A stretch of 64,000 nt of DNA from Actinernus sp. WN-2022 (taxonomy: Eukaryota; Cnidaria; Anthozoa; Actiniaria; Actinernidae): NCBI GenBank assembly GCA_030867875.1, contig JAOWCC010000577.1:79589740-79653739 (forward strand). The letters are read 5' to 3'. The notes beneath the pieces were generated by a model, which made no database searches, was not told the DNA's origin, and saw only the letters and a list, made by a program, of their open reading frames with translations. Below, in pieces: positions 18,753 to 30,815 of the stretch. The translations under genes were made by a program, and so were the position numbers. How positions within the stretch are numbered: the stretch's first letter is position 1; each line of letters opens with the position of its first letter.

Positions 18753-18886
18753 TAATAAAGAATTTGTAATTCCTAGATTTCAAACCATAACATTCGGTAA
18801 GCATTCCATTAGATATATGGGACCCAAGTTATGGCTAAGAATACCGGAGAACATTAGACAATCGCCATCACTGTCATGAAGACAAA

Positions 18887-19490
18887 CTATAACCCAACGG
18901 TTAATTCAATCAACTGTAACTGACTGACATGTAATATATGGGGGATGATGATTGCACTATGAACTCAAGAGACAGACGTATTATACCCCAACGGCTAATT
19001 CAGCTGTAACTGATAGATGTAGTACATGTGAGAAGATGATTGCACTATGAAGACAGGCAGACTATACATAGGCAGCGGAGCCGTGGGAGCTAGGTGGGCT
19101 AGACTAGGGGGCTCTATAAAAAAAATAGAATGCTTGGCTAAATATAGGCAATTTTAGTCAATGAAATAGTCCAAAGTAGTCTCAAAATGCAGCGGCGTGC
19201 CACCTCCGACCCCTGAGCTCCCCAAGTTTAAAACCGTTCCGCCGCAGTTGCTATAACCCAACGGTTAATTCAGCTGTAACTGTCTGAGATGTAGTCTGTT
19301 ATATGTGTGATGATGTTTTCACTATGAAGATAGACAGACTATAACCCAACGGCTAATTCAGCTGTACCTGACTGAGATGTAGTCTGTTATATGTGTGATG
19401 ATGTTTTCACTATGAAGATAGACAGACTATAACCCAACGGCTAATTCAGCTGTAACTGACTGAGATGTAGTCTGTTATATCTGAGAGGAT
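18887..19490. repeat. Tandem array, 88-bp units (CTATAACCCAACGG)
   Basis: Units start with CTATAACCCAACGG at 18887, about 18981, 19251, 19339 and 19427. The last three are 88 bases apart and nearly identical. The first two are diverged, and about 180 bases of unrelated sequence (19075-19250) separate them from the rest. No gene is present. Confidence 0.85.
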
Positions 19491-19978
19491 GATATAAAAA
19501 TCTCAGCTAATAGCTTCATTTGAAAACCTGCCTTCAAACTCTATGTCGTTGATTGAAATGCAAAGACACATCAGCCAGAATCTTCGCAGCTTGCCTCGCT
19601 TTTTGTCACGTGATCCTTCAGCCTATTAAGTTTGAAAAGATTCACAGTGATATGAATGTTGTTTGAAGATTGCTTATGCTCTTAAATATATTCAATAACT
19701 AGCAACATTGAGAGAAAGGTTTTTAAAGTCAGCCAATATCTTGAGACCATAAAACTATCAAACAAATTGTGAAAGACAAGGCCACTTGAACTTCCACTAG
19801 GCTCATGGAAGTTCTAGTGTTGTTATCTTCCGTAAAATAAACCAGGAGGCTTAATGGAAAGTCCGTTAAAGTATTTCTGATTAGCATGAGAAAAAAGCTT
19901 GCTTTTTTGCTTCGCACTAGAAACACTTTGCGCCTAACTGTTATGCAGTCCCAAGCTATATTTAGATCTTAAGTCCCG
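19491..19978. other. Intergenic, nothing recognised
   Basis: AT-rich spacer between two arrays. No coding or structured element that I can support. Confidence 0.5.
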
Positions 19979-20640
19979 ATTAAACGAGCATGAGAGCGCA
20001 CGAGTGTTGAGATATGAGAGTTAAATGAGAGTTGTCTTCAAATCTCACTGACTATCGTGTATCACCGTTAAACGAGCATGAGAACGCATGAGAGTTGAAG
20101 CATGAGACTTAAATAAGAGCTGTCTTCAAATCTCATCGAATATCGTGCAACACGGTTAAACGAGCATGAGAGCTAGCGCACGAGAGTTGAAGCATGAGAG
20201 TTAAATGAGAGCTGTCTTCAAATCTCATTGACTATCGTGTAGCACGGTTAAACGAGCATGAAAGCGCATGGGAGTTGAGATATGACAGTTAAATGAGAGC
20301 TGTCTTCAAATCTCATTGACTATCGTGTAGCACGGTTAAATGAGCATGAAAGCGCATGGGAGTTGAGATATGACAGTTAAATGAGAGTTGTGTTCAAATC
20401 TCATTGACTATCGTGCAGCACGGTTAAATGAGCATGAAAGCGCATGGGGGTTCAGGTATGAGGGTTAAATGAGAGTTGTCTTCAAATCTCGGCAACTATC
20501 ATGCAACACGGTCAAACGAGAATGAGAGCGCATCAACTCTCGTCACCTCTCATGAAAATTTGAACAGGTTCAAATTTGATGAGAGCGCAGGTGAGAGCGC
20601 AGGTGAGAGTCGATCGATGAAAGTTTGCGGTCAAATGAGT
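19979..20640. repeat. Tandem array, ~88-92-bp units (TTAAACGAGCATGAGAG)
   Basis: Copies start near 19979, 20068, 20156, 20248, 20336, 20424 and 20513. Each unit has the order TTAAACGAGCATGAGAG, GAGTTGA, CTTCAAATCTCA and ACTATCGTG. The last copy passes into a short stretch with inverted CTCTCGTCACCTCTCATG and GAGAGCGCAGGTGAGAG blocks, which may be the end of a DNA transposon in which the array sits. Confidence 0.88.
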
Positions 20641-21744
20641 GACAACTCACATCGACTCTCGTGTTCGTTTTTTCGGGGTTTTAGAATAATTCCACTACCA
20701 AATAAAGGCAAAGCACATACCATTTGTGATGTAAAGGCTCGTTATCCAGGAACGTTTCCTGACTGCTTACTGCTCTACTACTGAAAAACAGGCTGAATAA
20801 ATGTTTCCTCGCAAATCGATTGAATAATGACGTAACAATTACAGTGACGTCACTACTGCGCGCGGCTCATTGTCTTGGCATGAATTGATGACTGCAGTAC
20901 AGGTCGGCACGTGCGATGAGATGTGTTTCCAAGGATCACGGTATATTTCTAGGACTAGTAATACAATAAACGCAGAAGTCTCAAAACCATTTTCATGTTG
21001 TTGATTTAAATTTTAATCAGGGTTTGCCCAACGTATCCTTCATTTCAGAGCAGTACCTTTGCAAACACAAGAAAGCCAAGCGATCTCACTACTTAGTAGA
21101 ATTCATGACAGCATACGTACCTAGAAAACAATCTAATCGGAGCGCTTGAAAAGAGAACTTATGCAACTAAGACGAGGGTGGGATACAACTACCTACATTT
21201 TAGGTATTACAAACTTATTCCATATATGGTAACTTTTGCCATATTTGGAAAATACGCAACCAGTGTTCCTTGAAAAAAAGAAAAGAAAAATGGCGGACAT
21301 GTTTACCCGAAAGTGCGAAAGAAAAATGTTGGAAAAGCAAGCTTAAAACAAGCAAATACGCAGACCTGACAATTTACAAAAGTGTAGAATCATGTTGTCG
21401 AGATACCAATTGCAAAATCTTTGTGACAGACTCAAGCACAATTTAGCTTTCGGGTCCTTCACCAAGCCGAAGTTTGACCAGAAAATCGCCAGTCCGGTGG
21501 GATCCCTATATAGTAAGGAATCACACAAGAATACTCAAACACTCCTTACCTTGATGAGAAACTTAAAAAAAATTAAGGAATGGACCACATAAAGGTGTAA
21601 GTTTTCTATTCTTTCAGATCTTTTTAATTTGTTTGCCTTTTCTCTCTGAGCATGAGTTCGTTGTTTTTTGAGGGAGCCTGATCAAGCAGTGAGGGAATTG
21701 CAACGTAGCAACTTATATTATAAACATTTAATAGCATGGTTTGC
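20641..21744. other. Intergenic, nothing firm
   Basis: Contains an AAATGGCGGACATG stretch near 21289 and a 66-codon open frame at 21392-21592, neither of which I can tie to a protein family. Confidence 0.5.
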
Positions 21745-22900
21745 CTGTCATATTCGACACATATACGGACATCGACCAATTGGTAATAGGTATAGCATGG
21801 TTTGTAGTGTTATTTGGCATAAATGCCACTCGTGGGATTTCAAAATTCCATGAAATTTCACTCATCGCTACGCGGCTCGTAGCCTGCAAAAACAGCCGCA
21901 TCTTTGTGCCCGCTCGGAAAAAGGTTCCCCCAAAGAAACGTCTGCTGCACGAGCGCGAAAATTCCACACTGATCCGAATCCGATCAAAAAATACGATTGG
22001 TCAATCACCGATCCTTTTGTCTTCTGTACATAAATTAATGTTTTCAACAAGCTTCGAGTGCAAAGCGACCGTAGGGAAAGATTCGATTTCTCTTTGGGTG
22101 TTTTTAAATGTTGGGGCGAAGAGTTATGCCCTTTTTTTTGGTTTTCGCCAACAGTCATGTCAATTCCTTATACAACTGTTGTTGTGATGGTAAAGATGTA
22201 TTTGTGTTTACCGATGAGGCTTGAATGCATCTTGTACTCGTTCAGTTTGCTGTTGCTATTTGGGAAGAGCCGCATCAATGCATTACAGTAGATTTATCGA
22301 CTGCTATTTCCAATCAATTATTCTTGCTACATACACCCTAGTTTGTATCCATCTGAAGTTTAATATTAGTGTGTATGACTAATTATAGAGTTCGTACGTA
22401 CACAAGAGTCAAATTTACTTCGAACTTTCTATGGTATCCAGGCAACAAACTGAACGAGACTTGCATTCAAGTTTCATCAGTAAAACACAAATACACCTTT
22501 CCCATCACAACAACAGTTGTAGAAGGAATTAACCTGATTGTTGGCAAGGAATTCAAAGCCAACTAAGTAGGGCACAGTTATAATAATATTTTGTTAAATA
22601 ATTTATTGTAATAAATATTATGTACAGAAGACAAAAGGTGATTGACTAATCACATTTTTTGACTGGATTCGGGTCAAAAATACGTCATTGTTATGGAATG
22701 TTCGCGCTCGTTCCGCAGACATTTCTTTGGGGGAATCTGTTTCGGAGCGAGCACAAAGATGAGGCTGATTTCGCGGGCTACGCGGCTCGTGAAATTAAAG
22801 GAATTTCGAAATCTCTCTCGTGGCGTTTATGCCAAATACCACTATAAACCATGCTATTACTATTACCAATTGGTCGATATCCGTATGTGTCGAATGACAG
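21745..22900. mobile_element. 1.16-kb foldback DNA element with near full-length inverted arms
   Basis: The ends read CTGTCATATTCGACACATA and its inverted copy ...CGAATGACAG at 22891-22900. The arms stay complementary for about 295 bp. The inverse match resumes further in (about 22158-22260 against 22441-22535), so almost the whole element can fold on itself. No transposase is encoded. Several open frames here are parts of the arms read on both strands. Non-autonomous; superfamily not determined. Confidence 0.85.
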
Positions 22901-23639
22901 AAAAATGTTCTCCGTTAAGGTCAAGTGATTGGTTTGTGTTAGTTTGACTTGCTAATGAAGCAATGAAGCGGTGAACACAACATAGAGGACATATACATTA
23001 TTACTCCAGATACAGCGCGCCCTATCAGTGACCGATTGTTACGTTGTTAATCACATATGACGTCATTGCACTCCGATTGTTGTCGCGCGCATGCCATGTC
23101 TAGCGGTAATGCGCGAACAATAGACTACTTTATGGAATCAAGCGATGGAGTGCAAACACTTTTGCTGTAAAGCATACAACTTAATTCATTTATATAGCTA
23201 GTAATACACTTAATACACAAGCCTCAAGACCATTGTCATGTTGTTGAAGTAATTGTTGATTAGGGTTTTGTCTAACCTTGCTCATCCAGATATTGAGGCT
23301 TTGGTTCAATCTGTTCTCATATATTGTCAGCTTGATTATCATTTCAGCGCACGACCATGTAAACACAGGAAACCAATGAGCGTCTCACGAAGTCGCAGAG
23401 CAATTCTTCATACTTAGTAAAATACATAACATCATTTATACTTGCGCGCGGACGGCACACACAACTGAACTATGACATAATAATGAGGTTATAGTTGATA
23501 ACTTTAAAGGTTGTAGTTCCTCAAGCTAATACTCGTTACGGCTTGAAATATGTCTCTCATGCTTCTCCTACTGCCTAGAACTCTATATCTGACACTCTTC
23601 AAACATTAACTACTTTGCAGTCTTTCCGTATTAAGATAA
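22901..23639. other. Intergenic, nothing recognised
   Basis: AT-rich, with some resemblance to 20860-21110 (both contain TACAATAAACGCAGAAG- or TACACTTAATACACAAG-type sequence followed by CTCAAAACCAT.TCATGTTG), so a dispersed repeat lies at both places. Confidence 0.4.
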
Positions 23640-24143
23640 TCTACTATCTAAATATCAATCACATATCAATCGATTGTGAACGAGAAACGATCGGCCACGC
23701 TAAGAATTTCTATTGACCCGAAAGACTTGAACAATGCCATTCACAGAGAACATATACACTACCAATTACCGACGCAACAGGAAATCACTTCAAGGCTTGC
23801 CGGCGCTAAGTACGTTAGCAAACTTGATGCTAAGTCAGGCTATTGGCAGATGCCGCTAGATGGAGAACCCGGGGGGTATTCCTGTTTGTGACGTATTATG
23901 TATGTGCCGCGGGGGTGGGTCAGGGTTTTGAGCTCGGTTGGGCAGGTAGGGTCAGGGTTTTGACCTGATTTGGGCAGATCAGGGTCAGGATTTGAGTATA
24001 ATGTGGGTGCAGTCAGGGCCGGGGTTCAGCATTTTTTAGGCAGTTCGGGTTCAGTTTTTTTTAGCTACTATGTCAAAAAAAGACATTCTGTTGCCGCATT
24101 TTTATCTCCTGCCCACATGCAAGCACTGAGGTTCCCATACATC

Positions 24144-26198
24144 TAGCCTGCTTGCAGGCGGTGGAGGGTGTTTTTTCGCGCAGCAAACGGATCATCGAAG
24201 CGGCCGCCATATTGGCCGAGCGTGATTGAGACCTGGGATCGAATGACAAATGGAGGGGGGAGGGGGGTGGGGGAGAACAAGCAGATCTGAAAGACCGCCT
24301 GCACGAAAGCCTATGGTTTCTGAGTACAAAAGTTAGATCCCGTCCACCAGCGGACGGGGTATATGATTGGCTGAAACGGTGTCAATCAAAGCTTATCGCG
24401 GCAAGAAAGCGGCGTAACTATAATAAGAGTTGTGTAGTGAGCTTGCAGTTGATAAAATATGGCGAATAATACAAAAGGCTTTGTCTTTTTTGAAGACTAA
24501 GGTGACTTGTACCCTGGTTCCAGAGGTTTTCTCGAGAGAACACAGCTGCTCGTTCTTTCTCCGCGGATGGGTAAAGGTACTTTGAAAACCGAGCAGGAGG
24601 AAGCTAGTATACAGAGCCTTCAATTTGTCTTAGAATTTAACAACCTGACCTGAGAATTGTGACCTGTACTTTAAACCTGCCGTTCTGGCTGTGCTTTCGA
24701 CAGGTTTGGAAAGAGTATGATATGTACGGTAAAGAGAACTTGACAACGAACCGTGACTTAATTCGCCACTGAAAAGTATTGTTGTCGACCAAATTGCAGA
24801 GATGCAATCCGGCTATTGACTTCACGGCCGTTGAACTAGGAAATAATCAGAAATCCGCCTCAATACATTTATGCAACGGTCATCCATTTCTTTCGGCAAA
24901 CATTCACTAAGATGGACTTCGAGTTGTCAGAGAAAGACGATCACAACATTTACCTGTGTACTTTGCACTCGTAGTTTGTTTGTCCACGAGTTCTTCAATA
25001 TCGAGTTCCAGACAAAACTGTCTCCATCGGAGTTTTCTTTGAAGTTTAGAGATTTTTTCGATCCTGTATTTATCTTTATGCGAGCTTAATTCTTTTAAGA
25101 AAGGAAGCAGCCGCTTGTGTGGCACCTGAGTGCGGTATTAAATGTATGTATTTCGGAGGATTTGCAAACTCTTTGAGAGACTGATGGGGCGAACGCAACA
25201 AGCTATTAATAATAATGATAATAATAATAATAACAATGTTTATACAGGGGGCTCGCATCACCAAGGTGTTTTTCAGCGAGGCCCTGTTAAAATTATAATA
25301 ATAAAAATACAATGAGAAGTTCAAAGATAAAAGTTAAAAATGCTATTATACAAATTAAATATATAAAATCTAATTAAAAATATGTGTCTTGATATGCTGT
25401 TTAAAAACAGCCAAGGATTCGGATTCCTTTATTGACTTATCTAAATTGTTCCAGTCATAAAAACCTTGGTAAAAAAGCCGTTGTTTTCCATAATTACGTT
25501 TTACTAAAGGGAGGCGATAATCTCCCTTTCTTCTCGTATTGTAGTTGTGAATATCACTATTTCTTAAAATATTAAAATTGTAATTTATAAGTCCGTGGAT
25601 ATACTTAAATATAAGTATAAGTCTATGTACAAGGCGCCGCTGGGATAAAGTGGGCCAACCAAGTCTATTGAGAGCATCAGTGGCTGAGGCATGCCTAGGC
25701 AGGTCAAGAATAATTTTAGCTGCCTTGTTTTGTATGATTAAAACCGAACTGTCTACATATATATCTAAAGTGGTACTGTCGCAGTCCTTTCAATGGAGAA
25801 CTTTGAACAAAAATAGCTGGTTTTATTGAAATTTCCGTATCTAAGAACCAATTGACAATTTTTCTAGCATTTTGCATTGCATTTGACAGCGAGCGAAGTT
25901 TGTTTTGAACATTGCACGCATTTCAATCAAACCAAATCAAAATTGGCAGGCTGTCACACGTCGACTCCTATTGGTCGGGTTACAAGTTAACGGAAATCGT
26001 GTGCGTGGTGGGCGTAATTCAGAAACCATAGGCTTTCGTGCAGGCGGTCTTTCAGATCTGCTTGTTCTCCCCCACCCCCCTCCCCCCTCCATTTGTCATT
26101 CGATCCCAGGTCTCAATCACGCTCGGCCAATATGGCGGCCGCTTCGATGATCCGTTTGCTGCGCGAAAAAACACCCTCCACCGCCTGCAAGCAGGCTA
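24144..26198. mobile_element. MULE-like non-autonomous DNA transposon, 2,055 bp, 9-bp target duplication
   Basis: Terminal inverted repeats of about 180 bp (24144-24323 and about 26020-26198) begin TAGCCTGCTTGCAGGCGG. Both ends are flanked by the identical nonamer CCATACATC (24135-24143 and 26199-26207), the duplication length typical of Mutator-like elements. The arms include a G-rich tract. No transposase frame is visible inside. The interior carries a LINE 3' piece on the minus strand (25205-25790). Confidence 0.85.
25205..25790 (-). pseudogene. LINE reverse transcriptase C-terminus and 3' end
   Basis: Minus-strand reading over about 25770-25366 is open and ends with YNTRRKGDYRLPLVKRNYG, FYDWNNLDKSIKES and FKQHIKTHIF, the usual C-terminal pattern of CR1/L2-like reverse transcriptases. 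An AT-rich tail runs down to AATAATAAT repeats near 25205-25232, which is the 3' end. It lies inside the MULE-like element. Confidence 0.65.
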
Positions 26199-28559
26199 CC
26201 ATACATCGTGACGCCGCTAATTCGTACTTCAGTACTTATCTATGTACTTCATCTGCTGATTTGTTTACCCAATGATACGTCCCGACTTGAAATGTTCCGT
26301 ATTTTGCATGCAATCCCGGTACGCGGTATACCGGTCGGGGTATATATCCGACCGTGTTTTGAAAACAATTTAAAGAAGAAGCAATCAGGTTTTTTTTTTC
26401 CCCAAAAAGGGGAAATCAGGGTTTTGGAGCTCGGATTGGGTCAAACAGGGTCAGGGTTTGAGCCTCTTGGCCTCACATACATACCCATTTTTCATGTAAG
26501 TACCCCCCCCCCCCCCCCCCTGACAGAACCAGGAACTTTGAGGTATTATGACGTAACGAAGCACGTTACATTTCAAGTAGACGCATCACAGAAAGGGCTT
26601 GGAGCAGCGCTGAGTCAAGACCAGGGTCCGGTTGCTTATGCGTCAAAAGCGATGAACGAAACACAGCAGCGTTACGCGCAGATAGAGAAATAACTTTTAA
26701 CGGCTGTCTTTGGGTGCAAACAGTTTCACCAGTACATATACGGCAAAACGGTCACAGTAGAATCAGATCTTTCGCAAGCCATTATCACAAGCGCCATCTT
26801 GTCTGCAGAAAATGTTACTTCAGCTTCAAGAATACAAGAAGACATTGATCTGAAGTACAAGAAGGGAAAGGAGATGTACTTAGCGGATGCACTGTCAAGA
26901 GCATTTCCGCCGGAAATATGTGCATCTCATGAGCAAGACAGCACACGTAACGGACAGGAAACTAACAGAAATCAAGAACGAAATTGAAACCGATGAGAAC
27001 ATGCAGACACTGGGCAAACACATTCGTGGAGGCTGGCCAGAAAACAAGAGACTAGTGCCCAGCGAGATACACGAGTACTAACAGCTGCCGGGAGGAGCAT
27101 GACGGCATTATCTACAAAGGAAACAGCATCCTAATACCACCAGGGCTGCGCGGTGCCACGCTGAGAAAGCTGCATACCTCACACCAGGGCATTGATAAGA
27201 CAAAACGACTTGCAATACCGTGCATTATCTGGCTAGGCATGTGTGGGCAAATTGAGGACACTGTGTATAAATGTCCAACGTGTCAACAACACCACAGCGC
27301 TAACGCACGAGAACCGCTAGCTATCACATCAGCTACCAACGCGCCCGTGGCAGAAAGTTGAAACTGACCTCTTCGAGCGGAAGGGACATGCATGTACACG
27401 CTCACCTAGTAGTAGTTGATTACTACAGCCGATATCCAGAGGTATCAGATCTGTGACACGCGCTCCAGAACTGTGGTTTGCAAAATCAAATCCATGTTTA
27501 GCAGACACGGAATACCTGAGAAAGTTGTATCTGACAACGGTCCGCAATACTCCTCACACGAGTTCCAGGAGCTTGTTCGAGAATACGACTTCAGGCAGAC
27601 AACGACCAGTCCGAGGTATCTGTTATGTACCTAGAAAGCCACTAAGGCTTGAACTACTGTATAAACTCGGACTTATACACAGTACAGCTCGCTACTCGAG
27701 ACCTCTTCAATCTACCTATCACGTGATACATGGTTTCCCGCACTAGGAAACTCCCGGATGTATAAACACTACAGTATACCCAGTCTGGTGGTATTCACGA
27801 GAAGACAGTGCAATCTGTCAAGCACCTGCTGAACAAGGCAGCAGAAAGTAATCAAGAACCTTATCTAGCACTGCTAAAATACAGAAACACACCGATCGAT
27901 GGTGTAAGTCCAGCGCAGGCGGTCATGAGTCGCAGACTGAGATCTGTGCTTCCAGTGAGCCACAAGCTGCTAAAACGTTCTACTATCTAATTAGCACAAA
28001 ATACTTCCAGACGGCAAGAACCAACAGCCAAGATAGCTAACGGAAGTCATGATTACGACCGTACGACTAAACTACTACCTGTTTTGACTGAAGGTGAAAA
28101 AGTCAGATTCAAACTGCACCACAGGCAGCTTGGAAACCAGCAGTTGCCAACCACAAACATAACACACCAAGGAGTTGTGTTGTATTTGCTGAGGGTGTAT
28201 CCGAGTATCGCCCAAACAGACATCACTTGATGAAGACAGAGGAGAATATTCCGGTCACCGAACCATTTGAGACTATGAACATCAGAGCCAGAGCTTGAAC
28301 AACCAAAACCTGAAGTTCAGCCGCAGGCGGATGATCCTGTATCCAAACCTGAAATGCGAGTGCGCCGATATGGCAATATCATCAATCCTGACCCAAAATA
28401 CATGGACTGACTTCACTAGACTTTTCAACCGGACTTGTCTAAAAAAAGTCAACAAAGGAACTATTAAGGGACCACAGAACCATATTGCTAATTATTTTAG
28501 TTTGGTTATGTACTATGATCATCTTTTGTTTCACACAAGTGTAAACTGGAAAAGGGGAA

Positions 28560-28780
28560 TGTGATATATGCATCATGTATTGTGTTACACTTAATTATGT
28601 TTACCTAGCATTAATTACACAACTCGGATTACATGTAATAAGTATCGACCCAGAGACCATGCGGTTCAGTAGTCGTATAACACGCACGGAGTAATAAACA
28701 CGAGAGTTAGAATCGCCATCACATCCATCCAGTATATATCTTTATATACATGTAAGTAAATCTAAGGCTTATTATTCACA
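28560..28780 (+). mobile_element. 3' long terminal repeat of the Gypsy element
   Basis: Directly follows a polypurine tract (GGAAAAGGGGAA). It starts TGTGATATATGC and ends ATTATTCACA, thus TG...CA, with an AATAAA at about 28693. Length about 221 bp. The 5' partner was not found in the window, so the boundaries rest on the purine tract and the TG/CA ends only. Confidence 0.45.
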
Positions 28781-29239
28781 GGACCATTGAAGAAGAAGCA
28801 TATTTCTGTTTTGTTTAGTGACTTAGCCCTAATATCCCAAAATTAGTGACTAGCTATAAACATCCTAAACAGGAAAACTCTATAAATTATTTATAGACGA
28901 CGGATAATTTAGTAGTTATGAATACCCAACGAGAACAAAGAAAACCGAATTACATGGATATTAAGAACGTTTAACTTCAGAGTGAGACTAGGACTGAGGC
29001 GGATGCGTCTATCGTTACCGCGTATAGCGATACTGAATACGTATCTGCACTGTTGCATGACATATATAGCTTACATTTTAAATTATGTAAAATATCCCCT
29101 ATAGTGTGTTCCTTCTTCGCACAGACACAGGGCACAGATTTAATTCATACCGTTAAAGATTGTTTCCATTTAAGAGTGCATGCAGTCCGCATGTAGCTAA
29201 CTTAAGTACACGACAAGCATTTCGTGGCTATATCAGTGC
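28781..29239. other. Intergenic, nothing recognised
   Basis: AT-rich sequence between the LTR and the first CAACTCGTG-type repeats. Confidence 0.5.
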
Positions 29240-29436
29240 TAATAAACTCACCCGTACAACTAACTCGTGCAATTCACTCAACTCGTGCAACTAATTCAAC
29301 TCGTGCAACTAACTCAACTCGTGCAACTAACTCGTACTAACTCGCCGGTGCAAGTCGTGATACTTGTTCAACCAGTGCTACTCGTACTACTAGTGCTGCC
29401 CGTGTTGCTGGTGCTACCAGTGCTATTCGTGCTACT
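29240..29436 (+). repeat. Minisatellite (AACTCGTGC / GTGCTACTC 9-bp units)
   Basis: Begins with CAACTAACTCAACTCGTG-type units and passes into variants of GTGCTACTC. It joins directly to the LINE reverse transcriptase motif A at about 29437. The 114-codon frame through it is a simple Leu/Val/Gln repeat fused to that fragment. Confidence 0.85.
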
Positions 29437-30815
29437 TTTAGACTTATCTAAAACATTTGACACGGTGAACCATGATATACTCCTCCAGAAACTTCCATAT
29501 TATGGCGTCGTTGGTAAAGACAAGTTGTGGTTTGAAAGTTACCTAACCAATCGAAAACAATTTGTATGTATTGATGGTGTTAAACTCAAACACCATGAAA
29601 ATAGATTGTGATGTACCTCAGCTCTATTTTGGGGCCAATACTATTTCTAATCTACATGGATGATGCTAAAACTTTTAACAGACTGGCTCACCTTGTCCTT
29701 TATGCTGACGATTTGAATATCCTTATCCAGCACAAAAATATAAAAAATATTATATCCTCTATAAATTCAGAAATTTTTTAACAAATTTTGTGTTGTTCAT
29801 ATCTCAGCAAAGACTGAAACATATGAAAAACATGCCTCAAACTTAAATATCACGTTTTCTACGGAAGATCTGAAGAGGATTGATAAGACGAAGTTTTTAG
29901 GGATTCTCGTTGATGAACATCTAAGTTGGGAGTCTCACATAAATAATATAGCAGTTAAAATTGCCAAATCAGTTGGTGTCATTTATAGATTCTCAATCGT
30001 AAAATCTTAATTAATTTGTGTTATTATCTATATCTATCCATATTTATCTTACTGTACCAGTACATGGGGTAGTGTTTATAAAACAAATCTACATCCTCTA
30101 TATATTCTACAGAAGCGTGCTATGCGTGTAATAACTTTCTCGGATTTCATGGCACATAGTAGGCCACTATTCTGTGACCTTGGAATATCAAATATTTATG
30201 AAATAACCAAATTACAACTTGGGGAACTTCCTTTTAGACCCAGTACTTCCAATACACTTTTTAGTAGAATTTCTGAGGTCCACACATACAATACCCGATC
30301 GAGATCAAATCGGAATCTTTTTATCCCTAGAGCGAACCTAAATTATGGAAAATTTAGTGTCAGATTTGCAGCCTCGAAGACTTGGAACAGTATACCTTTA
30401 GATATAAAACAATCGCCTAGCTTGAAATCTTTCAAAATAATTACAAAAAATATATATTAGCGCTTCCTCCTGAGTATTAATGATACATTTCTGTCGTTTG
30501 CAGCTGTCGTTTGTGCAATTTACTATTTTTGCTCTTTCTCGTAGATAAAATACTTTAATCCTATTTTTAAAAAGACATTTATTTCTATTTCAGTCTAGTT
30601 TATACAAACTCTTATACTAGATCTAGTGCACTAATGTATTTGTCTTATATATCTATTAATTTAAATAAGTTTTCCAGGGCATATTATAGCAACTTTGGTA
30701 ACCCTCATGGTTTTATGCTTGTGCTCCTCACATTAGCAAATATCTTTTTTCGCATGTCCTAAATGTAATGATTGTTTTGTTTTGTGGAAATATAAACCTT
30801 GAATCTTGAATCCAA
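29437..30815 (+). pseudogene. CR1/L2-like LINE, 5'-truncated at reverse transcriptase motif A
   Basis: Starts at [13 protein letters not shown] (motif A). Continues with YADDLNILIQ around 29700-29722 in a shifted frame, a block near 29880-30000 (KFLGILVDEHLSW), then an open frame at 30122-30460 ending SVRFAASKTWNSIPLDIKQS and FKIITKNIY. A 3' UTR follows, ending in CTTGAAT repeats (30800-30815). The 5' side abuts the minisatellite. The same family is present on the minus strand at 57424-58095. Confidence 0.85.

Larger units (their letters stand above)
23866..26521. mobile_element. Composite insertion inside the Gypsy pol
   Basis: The Gypsy reading is lost at a G run near 23870 and resumes after a long C run ending near 26520. 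Both margins hold repeats of a GGTCAGGGTTTTGA-like unit and end in GGGGGGTA.T / A.TACCCCCC, so an older element with inverted G-rich ends was itself split by the 2.06-kb element at 24144-26198. Confidence 0.55.
23640..28559 (+). pseudogene. Ty3/Gypsy retrotransposon pol, degenerate and interrupted
   Basis: Reverse transcriptase start at 23676-23865 (LRISIDPKDLN, KLDAKSGYWQM). RNase H region at about 26530-26900 (VTFQVDASQKGLGAAL, NETQQRYAQIEK, KQFHQYIYGK). Integrase zinc-finger and core remnants at about 27100-27620 (VVVDYYSRYPEV, VVSDNGPQYSSHEFQ) and an integrase end near 27805-28260. The middle of the reverse transcriptase, with the YxDD motif, is missing, and 23866-26521 is foreign sequence. 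Stops and shifts are frequent. Closed on the right by a purine tract AAAAGGGGAA and an LTR. No gag and no 5' LTR were recognised. Confidence 0.85.

Noticed and set aside
18887..20640. CRISPR-like regular repeats
   Set aside because: The units are ~88 bp tandem copies with no unique spacers, in a eukaryotic context.
21392..21592. 66-codon plus-strand frame followed by a GTGTAAGT donor-like site
   Set aside because: The stop codon lies before the donor, and the peptide matches no family I know.
26502..26520. Poly-C run as a regulatory or replication signal
   Set aside because: It lies at the edge of an inserted element with G/C-rich ends and is probably part of that terminus, with possible assembly length error.
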